The notes under the pieces were generated by a model. The model made no database searches. It was not told the DNA's origin and saw only the letters and a list, made by a program, of their open reading frames with translations. Positions 1-10,125 of a stretch of 64,000 bases of DNA are shown one piece after another. Location of the stretch: assembly GCF_933775445.1 (NCBI RefSeq), contig NC_065876.1, forward strand, positions 23,374,001 to 23,438,000, given 5' to 3'. A program made the position numbers and the translations under genes. This DNA comes from Argentina anserina. Its lineage: Eukaryota; Streptophyta; Magnoliopsida; Rosales; Rosaceae. The first letter of the stretch is position 1, and every line of letters begins with the position of its first letter.

Positions 1-300
1 TCAAGATGAAAATAAAATCAAGATAAAGTTGAAGAGGCACAAGTATAAACATGACCTAATTTTCTGATAAATATTTAGCTGGTTGGTAAGTCAACAATAA
101 GAGCACTTAAAAGAATATAATGGAGAAAAGGAGCTAAAACATAGGACATAAATTTGAGAATCGAGAAGGAAATGTAAATACTAATCGGATTATCCACTGA
201 GTTAGGATTCTTAGCTTTATGGATTTCAAAACTATATATCTCATTAAATTATAAATAGTGGACAAAAACGGTCATTTATCTCAGATGGTCATTTAATTAA

Positions 301-328
301 CACACACACACACACACACACACACACC
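301..328. repeat. (CA)n microsatellite
   Basis: About 14 uninterrupted CA units lie downstream (in transcript sense) of the last FANCM-like exon I could place. I recognise no exon in 1-541. Confidence 0.95.
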
Positions 329-859
329 CCTATATATTTAGACATCAAGTTAGAGAAGCTGCACTTTAATATGCTTAGTGCGCAAAGACGTAGAAGTTTA
401 ATGCTACGACTAAAGTCACCTTGAATGTCTGCTTATTACCAACACCACCCTACTGTAGAAAAGTATCTTTCCTTGCTACTGAATTATAGATCTGGAATAA
501 TCTGAATAAAATATTCTTCTCATAAAATCCTTTTGACCTACCTTCTTTGTTTTCATTCTGATCGAAAGTGTCAACTCCTAAGCATTTCTCCGAACAGACA
601 TCATCCTGATAACTTTAAATAATACACGAGTAAGGAAAATAAAATATAACAAAAGAATATAAGCCAAGTTTATAGAATCAAACCTCAGTGAAGGAAATTT
701 TTCTGTCACTGGAAAAGGATAATCCTTGCAAAGATTTCATCGTATCAATTAACATTGTTGTTCGAAGCGAGTGCATTACTTTATACACTCTTGAGGGATA
801 GGTCTGGAAGTGAGTCCGATTGTAACCTTTCAACTCTGATCCTTCACAGGCTAACACTA

Positions 860-1036
860 GTAGCACTTGTCAAGAATTTACACTTTTACAGTATGCATTG
901 AACTTAAAGGGAATGTATCGTAATATAAAAAAACATATATAAGAAGTTACGAACTTGGTGAGAGTGGGAGAACAAAAAACACATTGCATTAATTAAGATC
1001 GGGATGACATAGATTCTTTACTCAAGAAAAGGATAT
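860..1036 (-). other. U12-type AT-AC intron in the FANCM-like gene
   Basis: On the minus strand the exon ends after GGACGAGTTG at 1037 and the intron opens with ATATCCTTTT. This matches the minor-spliceosome 5' site consensus and has no GT. The intron closes with AC at 861-860, ten bases after a branch-like ATTCTTGAC (candidate branch A at 870). Splicing there joins GTT-G to TA-GTG and gives G-R-V-V-V-L-A-C-E-G, the sequence expected after helicase motif VI. The GT-AG alternatives nearby do not restore this residue string as well. Known: U12 introns have exactly this 5' site, a tightly constrained branch site and a short branch-to-acceptor distance. Confidence 0.85.
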
Positions 1037-4000
1037 CAACTCGTCCATCATGCTTCCTTCCAGTTCTTCCCATGCGTTGAATCATCCTCAATGGTGATAC
1101 ATTTGCATCAAAGCAAATAACAAGATCAACTTCCATGGTATCCAAACCTTCTTTACCAATTGATGTGGCCACAATGACATTGCAACCAACACATTGCAAC
1201 AATGAAATTTCTGTGGGAGAAATTGAGTTAGACAAAGCAAAGGGTGCTTGGAAAGGCAGGGAAGAGAAGTATAAGTTACCTCCAACACAGCTTGTTGAAC
1301 TTTTTGTGATTGACCTTTTAATGTTTTCCCTGTAAGAAATCTAGTTAATAAAATTTACACAGAAACCATACCAAATACAATTTCTAAGCAACTATTGAAG
1401 CCAAAAGATTAAGCTATAAGGGAACGGGTCAACACATCTTTAAAAAAAGAAAAGAAAAAAGGAATGGGTCAGCAATGTATATTGAGCTAATATCATCCCT
1501 TACTTGCAAAATGCAGCCATAGCTGGCAGTTACACAGGCAGGAAAATGCAGATAGGGGAAAATGCAGATAACTAAAATGCAAAGCTTTCACTTTCTACAA
1601 TATCTAGTTCGAAGAGGCACCAACTATTATTTCATGTAACCACAACTGCATCATTACTATAATGTTTATCTCTGTTTATAATGTACTCAAGGCATACAGA
1701 ATGAGCTTCACCTGAACTTTGACCAATAAACTCAGTAGCTCTAACTGAATCCCCGATGTCTGCCAATGCATCCATTATAGCCCTGTATGTTTCCATCATT
1801 ATCTCCGGAAATTATTTTTCAAATTATATAATATATCCATGTAGAATAAAATAAGAAAATAAAAATAAAAGCATCGTACCTCTGTTGAACATAAAGAATT
1901 TTGTCACACCTCACACTTCCCCTGAAGTTTGAGAAAATCATAACCCTAGAGTTCTGTGGATCTTTTCGTTCTGCAATTAGGTATATAACTATCATTCAGG
2001 GTGAGCTAACAACACTTTCATCCATACATGATCAATTTAACAGGCTGATCATTCCCAAGACGCTCACATCCATGGAACAGTTTGGAGCCCAATTCACTTA
2101 GTATGAAACTATTGATCAACTTCTCAGAAATCAACAGATATAACTTGCATATTAAAAAGAAACCAGTGTAACTGCAGTGCGTTCACAGAAAGTAAATACA
2201 GCCTACTTTATTATAGATTTTGGGATTCCAATTCTGAATGCTCAGAGCAAAAACTAAACTATTTCCTTATGCAACAGTAGGACCAGCATTTCATGAAAAT
2301 TACAATAAAGTTAAGAAACCAGGCTACATACTGAAATGATCATGCAAGACTTCTAACATTTTGGATAATTTGGGACTAGGTGCGCCATGAGACAAACTTT
2401 GTTGCATCCTTAGCTTTGCTTTATGAACATCTTCACTTCTACTCATATACTTGGCAAAAAACCTGGAAAAGAAAGTTCAAGCGAGCAACTTATCAATCTT
2501 GAACTGCTCATTGAACAGATTCAACACCATGTTCTGTGCATATAAATAATACAAAATGGAGGAATAGGCTTTCACTTAACTGTATTTAAAATTAAGATTT
2601 CATATTACAAAATGATTCCCTAGTGATATTTCGAAGTCAGATTCATTTGGTGCTGTCTGGTTCCCAAAAATTACGAAAGGGACTAGTGGTCCCTCTTATA
2701 AAGAATAACCTGTGACACCAATTGCTAGCTGTCATCCTAACGGCTCAATTGTGCTATAAACTGGTTCTCATTTCCACTAGAAAAGCGCGTCTCCATCAGG
2801 ATTTATTGCTGATTTATTTAAATTTCGAGCTAAACTTTGTTATTAGCTGCAGAGAACAGTGGACACCAGATACCTTTTCTTTTATGCACTTCTTTTACAT
2901 AGATTAAAATTTTGTGTCTTAAATGAAAACTAAGCAAGTAATTGAGAAGGCTATACGTAAATGTACGAGGGTCTCAAATCAACTAATCAGCTAAAGAGAT
3001 TGACAAATTCCTAACTAGAGGCATATGATGGTTCCATATCAAATATGCTGGCATGGTTATTGGACTTTATGGATGATGTGATAAAGACTGATGAAATTGA
3101 TAGTGCAAAGGACATACCCCTGTTTTAATTTTTCTTCAAGCAGTTCATGTGCTGGCCTTATTCCATGGCTTGATAGTAGCTTAAGAATGTGGTAACTTGT
3201 AAGTAGAACTCCATACCAACCTTCAATTTCTCCATACTTAATCGGGGGCAAGTCTGGAGGAGGTGCTATACGAAATTTCTCCCTAGACGTAAGTAACTCG
3301 CCTGGGCTCCACTGTAAGAAACCCCAATGTGAAAGAATAATATCAAACAAACCTGACAGATGTGATTGGATCATTGCAGTCTTAAGCCAAAATGAAAGTA
3401 TTAACCGAAGAAAAGTACCCACAGACACACATCAGGTGGTGATCCTTGATATCAATAAAAGATGTCATTTATAAAGAGACCTGCACGTAAGTTAAATCTA
3501 GGAGGGCATCCAAGGCACAGCTTGTTCCATATTATCTCAAAGCCAAAATAAATCGTATTTAGAGTTAAAAATTTCACCAAACCAGCAAAGTACAACTAAC
3601 AATGAAAAAAGCTTAATTTGTGACAAACTCTAACCAGATTAAAAAACTATAGAATGGCTAATGATAGTACATTATAGCATGATCACGGTCTGTGGATACA
3701 TTTATGCAAAATCAAGGGGTGAATGCATTATATGTATTCCACAGTTGGCCTATAACATAGCCAATAACCGTACTGTAAAGAAACATTCTACCCAGCAGAG
3801 ACTAAGTTAACAACTCAACATTTTAAGACTCTTAAATTATACTGAACCATACTGTTCGAGCGTCTCTATTTGGGAGAACTCCATTCACACTTAGCCTGGC
3901 TAAATATGGACGTATAGCATCGTATATCATATTACTTATCTCCACAGCATCTTGACCCATTGCCACCTAGAAATATTGCAATCAAAATTATTTTTCTTAC

Positions 4001-4235
4001 ACATACGTTGTTCTGTAATCACAAATTACTATTCATACCTTAAACAACTCTATCTCCCTGTTGTGAACATAAGGGCACACATCAGGGTCATTTTCCTCGT
4101 GGTATTCAAGGGTTGATATACAGAAGTTGTCAATAATTTGCTGAACAGTCTGCTGCTTAGCTGTAGTATTGCGTAGAGTTGTAAATATGTTTAATGTTAT
4201 TGTAAAAAAATGCATAGAATCTCAGTACAACATAC

Positions 4236-4290
4236 ATCCCAGTGTTGCGGACAAAGCTAAAATTCAAAGTTACACTTGTGCCGCCATTAA
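4236..4290 (-). other. Motif III micro-exon of the FANCM-like gene, with two stops
   Basis: This is a 55-nt exon with acceptor ...TATAG and donor GTATGT. Translation in the frame set by the exons on either side gives L-M-A-A-Q-V-stop-L-stop-I-L-A-L-S-A-T-L-G. It clearly derives from the helicase motif III segment, which normally ends in T-A-T-P-G. The TAA is at 4272-4270 and the TGA at 4266-4264. Phases fit both neighbours (phase 0 in, phase 1 out), so the exon is correctly placed but dead. The two stops need one substitution each from CAA and from CGA or AGA. Confidence 0.85.
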
Positions 4291-4888
4291 CTATAAGTGT
4301 ATATATCATTAGTATCTTCCACTTTAATAAATTGGAAACCAATCTAACAACTATGTAGGAAGCCATAATAAGATAATAAAAAACAAGAATACCAAAATAT
4401 CTGGAAGAAGAACCAAACATAGCTAATACATCATAAAGTAATTAAGCATACCTCACGAACTGCAACACTAGAAGCATAGTTTCCTAATGCTCGGTGAGCT
4501 TCATCAATCACCAAGCATACCAAGTATTCAACTGAGCATGCTCCTGCAACGAAGTAACTCGTAATCAAAATCCAGTGATGATGCATCTTTCTCATACTTT
4601 CTTATAAAACAAACTGCAAACATACAAAATACTCCCAATATTTAGGCATACACATATCACGCTTTCTCAGCCAGATTCCACATTTAAAGCTTACAGACTG
4701 TTCAAGTGGCCTGTCTACTAAAGGGAGTAAATGCCATTCTTCCCAGTATGGAGCTCAGTATCAAAACAAAAATGAAAAGTAATGAAAACATGAAAACTTA
4801 AAATACTTTAGCAACCTGCTAGACCAGTTGTCAGGCCATTCGAGCAGAAAACTGCCCAAAGCTGGACATTCTGACAGAGAAATATTCA

Positions 4889-4932
4889 GTGTGTGTGTGT
4901 GTGTCTATATATGTGTGTGTGTGTGTGTGTGT
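4889..4932. repeat. (GT)n compound microsatellite
   Basis: Two GT tracts are separated by a short CTATATAT break. They lie inside the intron between FANCM-like exons 5516-5402 and 4543-4452. Confidence 0.95.
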
Positions 4933-6687
4933 ACAGGGTCTGAACATAAGCAGCACTTGCAAAGTTTTCTCATGGGAAAATAAGAAAAATAGAAAGAACT
5001 CGTGGGGAAATAAGAAAGATAGAAATAGTTATCAAGTTGATCATTCTATACATATAAACTGTGGTCTGGACATAAACTAAAATTTTATTATTTCAATTAG
5101 AAACAGAGACTTTAGTACAATTTTAATTATAATTTATTTCCAGGAGTGGGAAAAAAGTCACCTAAGTAGGGGATGCGAATATATTTATGCTGAAAACATT
5201 ACGAAGCAGCAATTTCAATCTGAAAGACTGCAGCTCTCTCTTCCTCCATAAATTGAACAGTACTGGCTTACATTTATATGCTTTTCACCTCTTCTCTAGT
5301 ATCAAAATAAACCTAAAACCCAGGAAGGTTTTGCATCAACATACCATGAAAACAAAAACAAAAAAATAATTTAGCAGGCGTATGGATTAAGAATTAATCA
5401 CCAGACTGAATATCTTTCTCCAGCACTTGTGGCATAACGAAGAAAACTCGTTTACTTTTCCAATAGCATGCTCTTTTCGGAGGATTTATCTGACCTGTCA
5501 TATCAATTGTCCATTCCTGCAATCAGTTTGATCAAAATCATCTGATAGATGTTCTCAGAACTGCATATGAAGCAAAGATGTGGTATAAACAAAGTGCTTA
5601 CTTGTGGTATTCCTACAACATTATGGCATGCTTCTATTTGTTGTGTAACAAGCGGTCGAGAAGGAGCAGCAAAAACTATCTTTCCTGTAAAGTGAAATGT
5701 CGAATAGACCACATCATATTACACAAATCAAATCAAAGCATGAGAATAGTAGCCAAACCAAGCAGCTGGTTAATAAAAAGCGAGCTTGAGCAAACTTACC
5801 TTCAGGAAACCATCTGAAGTAGTTATACATAACAACTGCGGCGATAAGCGTCTTCCCGAGTCCAGTCGGCAATGCCACCAGCGTGTTCGAGAAAAGTGCC
5901 GTCTTGGTGATAGCAAATTGATAGTCACGCCCCGGAAAATTAACTGCAATCATCAGGAAACACACAAAATCAACCAAAATTGCAATCTAATCAGAACATT
6001 CGCACTAAAATTAACTTCAACCAGACCTAAACCCCCAAAATCAACAACAACAAGCTCAACCCAGTTCATCAAAACCCGAAATTTTTACAAACTTTAATAT
6101 AAATTAAACAAAACAAGGCAGAGTGGAAGTGAATCAGAACCCGGGTAAAGCCAAGTTTGGGCCTTTTCCGGATCAATTTGGACACCCGGCGCTCTCTCAT
6201 TGCCGCAATGTGGAGTCTCCGGCGGCTGAGGCTGAGGCTTTGGGGCGGGCTTGGCAATGAAGCGATCGAGAGTGGTCTGGCGTGAAGTGGAGGGCTTTGG
6301 AGGAAACGGTGGTTTGAGAATTGGGGGCGGAGGAGGGGTAAAATGGGAAGATGAGGGCTTGGTGGTGGTTTGGGTGACGACGTCGACGGCTAAGGCAGCT
6401 GCTTCCCAATCGAAATCGTCGTCGTCTTCGTCGTCGTCGGGGATGTGGTGAGGATCGGTGGAGGTCATTGTGGGTGAAGCTGAGAGAGCAAAGCGATATG
6501 GGGGGTTTGTGAAAAGTTGGAAACCCTTTTTGAGAAATGGCGGCAAAACCTGAAGAACAAGTCCCTCTCTCCTCTTTTTTTTATTTTTTTTATTTAAGGG
6601 GAATTTTTCATTTAATAATATGTACCTACAAATAATTACAGCACTTAACAAGAGATTACAACTGCCGAAGATGACCTCCAAGCTCAG

Positions 6688-6727
<40 letters not shown>

Positions 6728-6748
6728 TTACTACTACTACTACTACTA
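6688..6748. repeat. (ACT)n trinucleotide microsatellite
   Basis: About 20 ACT units with one ATT interruption lie roughly 220 bp upstream of the FANCM-like start codon. The tract reads as poly-serine or poly-leucine in some frames, but nothing supports translation. Confidence 0.95.
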
Positions 6749-7099
6749 ATCCTCACTCCAAAGAACAGGGACTCAATAGGTCTAATAAATGCCGAACTGG
6801 GTAACTAGTCGTGTTAACTTGACCAAAATATGAAACAATTACTAGGACAAGATCTAGCCGCAATGAAAAATCATTGGGTGGGTCATCCAAGGATCTCCCG
6901 GAATCCTCAACACAGGCTAAAAATACAACTCACGGCCAATAGCCAGCGAAACACTGGGTTCTTGTAACAACGACCCAGCTACCCAAGTCGAAACACCATT
7001 TTTTTTCTATTTCTTTCTTTATTATTACTATGTTTTTTTTTTGTCAAAGACCCTCTCCTAGTGTCCTCTTGTTTTAGCTTATAATTTGGAGCTAACTAC

Positions 7100-8872
7100 T
7101 TGATACACTTTTGAAAGAAAAATTAAAAATGGTGGCAACTTGTGACCGTCCTAATTCCCAAACCCTTTGTCCTCCCAAATTTGCTAAATTTCGTCGATGG
7201 CTCACCGTCAACGTCTTTCTGGCGTGTTGCGCGTTGGTCAAACCGGTGCTTCTACCTTGGCGTCTTCCTCACGGATGCGATTGGGTGCTGCGAGACAAGC
7301 AGCGTTACACAATCCCTACTTCTATCTGGTTAGGCGCCTTCTTGGTCCTAAGTTTCCTGGATTCAAAGGTACCATTCTGATGATTTGGTGAATGTGTAGA
7401 AGCCTTTATGTGCATGATGCAAGTGATAGGTTTTTGTTTCAATTTTCCTCCAATGATGATCGCATGCATGCCCGAAACAAAGGTCCTTGGTATTATAGAA
7501 ATACTATGTTGGTTCTGAATGAGTATGATGGTGCAAGTCCGGTGGAGGAAGTGCCTTTGTTCTTGATGGAGACCTGGGTTGGTGTTAGTGGCTTGCCATT
7601 TAATCTTCGGAACAAGGCTGCCTTGCGTGCGATTGGGGCTACTGATCTAAGACAAGTTATGGATCTAGATCATGCTGCTCTCAACCGTAAGGAGATAGAC
7701 CAACGTATTCGTCTGGTTTTTGAGGTTTGGCGTCGGGTACGTACATAGATGATATTTGATTTTTCTGATACAGTGTCAATTGAGATTGATCTGGTTTATG
7801 ATAAGGTTAAAGGTTTTTGTCGGGATTGTGGCATTTTTATTCATGAGGCGGGAGGTTGTGATGAGCTGTTGTTGCATGAGAAAACATAGTTGTTTAATCT
7901 GATTGATGACTCGAATTTTGCTGATCTTTCATTATCAGACAATGGGAAGCATGTGGTGGTGCATCGATTCGTCCCATGTCGCCAATAGTTAGGGAAGCTT
8001 TGAGTTTTCAGTGTTGGAGGATTTGTTGACATGGTGGAGAATGCCCTAGAGGCTAGGGTTTTACTGTTGATTGGCGAAACAGTTTTGGCTGAGGTCCCTT
8101 CCTCAGTCTCTTCTGAGGTGACTCGGGATTTAGTAATCATGATGGAGCCAGAGCAGGTTCCTACTTCGGTGTTGTCGACTTTAGCAAAAGTTCTAGCCTC
8201 GGGTCTAGGAGCATGTGAACATTTTGGCTTTCATTATGTTGCAAAGCCTTCTGTGAATTATCTGAAACATAAGGTTATACTTGATCTCAAAAGGTCTTGG
8301 AAGAAGTATATTCAGGGTTCCTCCCCATCTAAGGGAGAATTGACTTTGCTTGTGCAAAATAAGGATGGGAAGCTGATCATCTCTTCTGCGAAGAAGAAGC
8401 TCGTCGTCCCAAGGGTAGCAAGAACAAACCAAAGGACTCATTGACTGTTGAAGGGCCTAGGAAGAGGTTGTATAAGAAACCAATTTTTCTGGGGGAAAAA
8501 CTAGAGAAAGGAAAGAAGGATGAGCATGGCAAGGACATAGTGGTTGCTGCTCCTAGAGAGGAGTTGGTAGAGACGGCAATGGTACTGGAGGAAGTGGGGC
8601 ATGATAACCCTACTATCAACTTGGCTTGATTGAGTCCAGTCACGGTGCTTAGAAGATATGGTTGGACCATTTATTTTATTTTTTATCTCTTACTAAGTAC
8701 TGAATCTTTGTGCTATAAACGGTTCTGAAAAAGTGGGTGTATTATTGGCACTTTAAGTTTAGTTCTCTAGGTTTGGAGAGTCACAAAGATAACTTTTATT
8801 ATCGGCCCGATTAGGGTGTGTTATTTTGCTGCTTACTGAATAAAATCTTGCATGACTTCGTACTAAAAAAAA
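7100..8872 (+). mobile_element. LINE-like ORF1 remnant (DUF4283 plus zinc knuckle)
   Basis: The clearest part, 7392-7748, reads like the plant DUF4283 domain: a FLFQF strand, a GPWYYRNTMLVL strand and the W-V-x-V-S-G-L-P-F motif. After a stop at 7746-7748 the same frame continues to a C-x2-C-x4-H-x4-C zinc knuckle (CRDC...H...C) near 7822-7860, the usual partner of DUF4283 in non-LTR ORF1 proteins. Later open pieces (8031-8444 and 8441-8629) look like its basic C-terminal region, out of frame with each other. A stretch of A follows at about 8865-8872, suggesting a reverse-transcribed 3' end. No reverse transcriptase (ORF2) is present, so this is a dead or non-autonomous copy. Boundaries are approximate. 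Confidence 0.65.
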
Positions 8873-9074
8873 GTTATGTGGTTTAATAAGTTTTTACATT
8901 ACCCTAGATGAAAAGAAAAACTTATATATAACAACGGATTCAAATCTACATTACTCATAAATTAGTGAGGCAAGAAACGATGTCGTTTTCAGATATAGCG
9001 CATTCCATGTCCTCTGCAGTCTGCATATAGTCTATGATAATGTTGTTGTTGTAGACATTACTATCGCCATATGA

Positions 9075-9617
9075 ACAAGAAACATGGGCAGATCTAGCCT
9101 ATTTTTGGGGTGACTTAAGCATCCCCAAGCTCAAGACAAAGAAACAAAAACTAGGTTTTAAATCTTTTGATTTTGGGATTCTCCTAAGTCAAACATCTCC
9201 AACTAACTAACGCTACTCATTTGTTTCTTTTTTAAACTTTAATGTTCTTCCTCAATAGTGTGTTCTCAGTTAAATATCTCTTCTTCTAGAATGCTAGTTA
9301 GATTAATTACTCGCTAGTACATTGCTTATTTATTCAAATGTGTATTTGTGTTAGATTTTGACTATGTACGCCGTTTTATCTGATATATATGAGTATTCTT
9401 TTTCAATGATTATAGGTGTATATTAGACTAAAATAACAAATTTGAGTCCAAACTAGTGTTCGAAAAAAAAATTGCTTCATAGTTTCAATAAAATATCCCG
9501 TTTATTTTGATTTCAATTAGTAAAATTCTATTGTTCCGTTGAAAATCTCCACTATTTTTTATAGTTAAGTTCAAACATCCCCAATGATTCAATCCTGGAT
9601 CCGTCACTGACAAGAAA
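9075..9617. repeat. 8-bp target-site duplication pair of the MITE
   Basis: ACAAGAAA occurs exactly at 9075-9082 and 9610-9617, flanking the hAT-like ends. It fixes both borders of the insertion. Confidence 0.85.
9083..9609. mobile_element. Non-autonomous hAT-type MITE, 527 bp
   Basis: The element is bounded by perfect 8-bp direct repeats ACAAGAAA at 9075-9082 and 9610-9617, the target-site length of hAT transposons. Its ends are imperfect terminal inverted repeats: left CATGGGCAGATCTAGCC, right (reverse complement) CAGTGACGGATCCAGG. The right one resembles the CAGTG-C-GGATC ends of plant hAT families. The interior is AT-rich and has no coding potential. Confidence 0.82.
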
Positions 9618-9819
9618 GAAGTTATTGTTCTCCCAAAAGTTTGCACATCCTCAAATTGATTCCTCCGGTCCATAATTGGTATAAGCTCAACTTTTACTGG
9701 TTCGGTTACGTCCACCTCAACAACTGTTGATTTTATCACTAGAGATGACAATGGCTTTTCCCTCATCTCTAGTGTTCCAAAGCTTCATTCTACCTCGGCG
9801 CCAGAACCAAATTGCAGAA

Positions 9820-10062
9820 CTTCGAAAAATGGTTGTCTCGTTGCAAAACCTAAATTGCCAGCATCTAAATGTGGAAGAAGATTCCTCCCTTGCTATGATT
9901 GTGTTAAGAATAGTTGCTCGATCGATGCCTTGGAAGCTCATGTCCAATGTTCGTGACATCAAAGCTCTCTCGGAATTGTTCATCAACATTTTCTATGTCC
10001 GTATTTTTAAAGAAGATAATTTTATAGCGGATGCTCTCGTTGTTGTAATTTATTTCTCATCA
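9820..10062 (+). pseudogene. RNase H-like domain fragment of a retroelement
   Basis: One open frame reads L-N-V-E-E-D-S-S-L-A-M-I-V, then W-K-L-M-S-N-V-R-D-I-K-A-L, then F-K-E-D-N-F-I-A-D-A-L. This order matches the second half of the RVT_3-type RNase H domain found at the end of plant LINE polyproteins (E-x-D-S pair, then R-E-x-N-x-x-A-D). The first catalytic half and any start codon are missing, and the frame ends shortly after. It could be a remnant of the LINE-like sequence upstream, now separated from it by the MITE. The call is from family pattern only. Confidence 0.5.
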
Positions 10063-10125
10063 AAAAGAATAATTTAAAATCCCTTTAATTCAACATATAA
10101 AATAGGGCTTTCATTTTAATTCCTC

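Larger units (their letters stand above)
1..6468 (-). pseudogene. FANCM: FANCM-type DEAH helicase, 5' part, decayed
   Basis: FANCM is a nuclear SF2 DNA translocase that limits meiotic crossovers and remodels stalled forks. Exons I placed by splice sites and family similarity, in transcript order: 6468-6141, 5943-5800, 5684-5602, 5516-5402, 4543-4452, 4290-4236, 4160-4039, 3966-3853, 3311-3118, 2462-2332, 1970-1910, 1782-1712, 1329-1280, 1210-1037, 859-684, and probably 605-542. Seen motifs: PTGLGKT (Walker A), VIDEAH (Walker B), then [15 protein letters not shown] and QRMGRTGR (motif VI). The start is the ATG at 6468, followed by an acidic N-terminus. Lesions: TAA and TGA in the 55-nt motif III exon (4264-4272); a 14-bp duplication that shifts frame in exon 1210-1037; and about 80-90 residues missing in exon 859-684 between the LACEGSE and HFQTYPSRV stretches. 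The 3' end lies outside the window. Family call is firm; pseudogene status rests on three independent lesions. Sequencing or assembly error is an unlikely alternative. Confidence 0.9.

Noticed and set aside
1880..1910. Apparent in-frame continuation R-C-D-K-I-L-Y after FSNFRGSVR
   Set aside because: Splicing at GTGAG|GTGTGA to CATACAG|GGCTATA gives S-V-R-A-I-M-D-A-L, the family sequence, so the extra residues are intronic.
6094..6756. Long minus-strand frame with a poly-serine N-terminus
   Set aside because: Upstream of the ATG at 6468 it is only the translated ACT microsatellite and 5' flank; the family sequence starts at M-T-S-T-D-P-H-H.
7111..7391. Three overlapping plus-strand frames before the DUF4283 region
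   Set aside because: None matches a family, and they overlap in different frames. At most one is the decayed N-terminus of the LINE-like ORF1, and I cannot tell which.
9485..9989. Minus-strand frames across the MITE border
   Set aside because: They cross the MITE terminus and target duplication and match no family.
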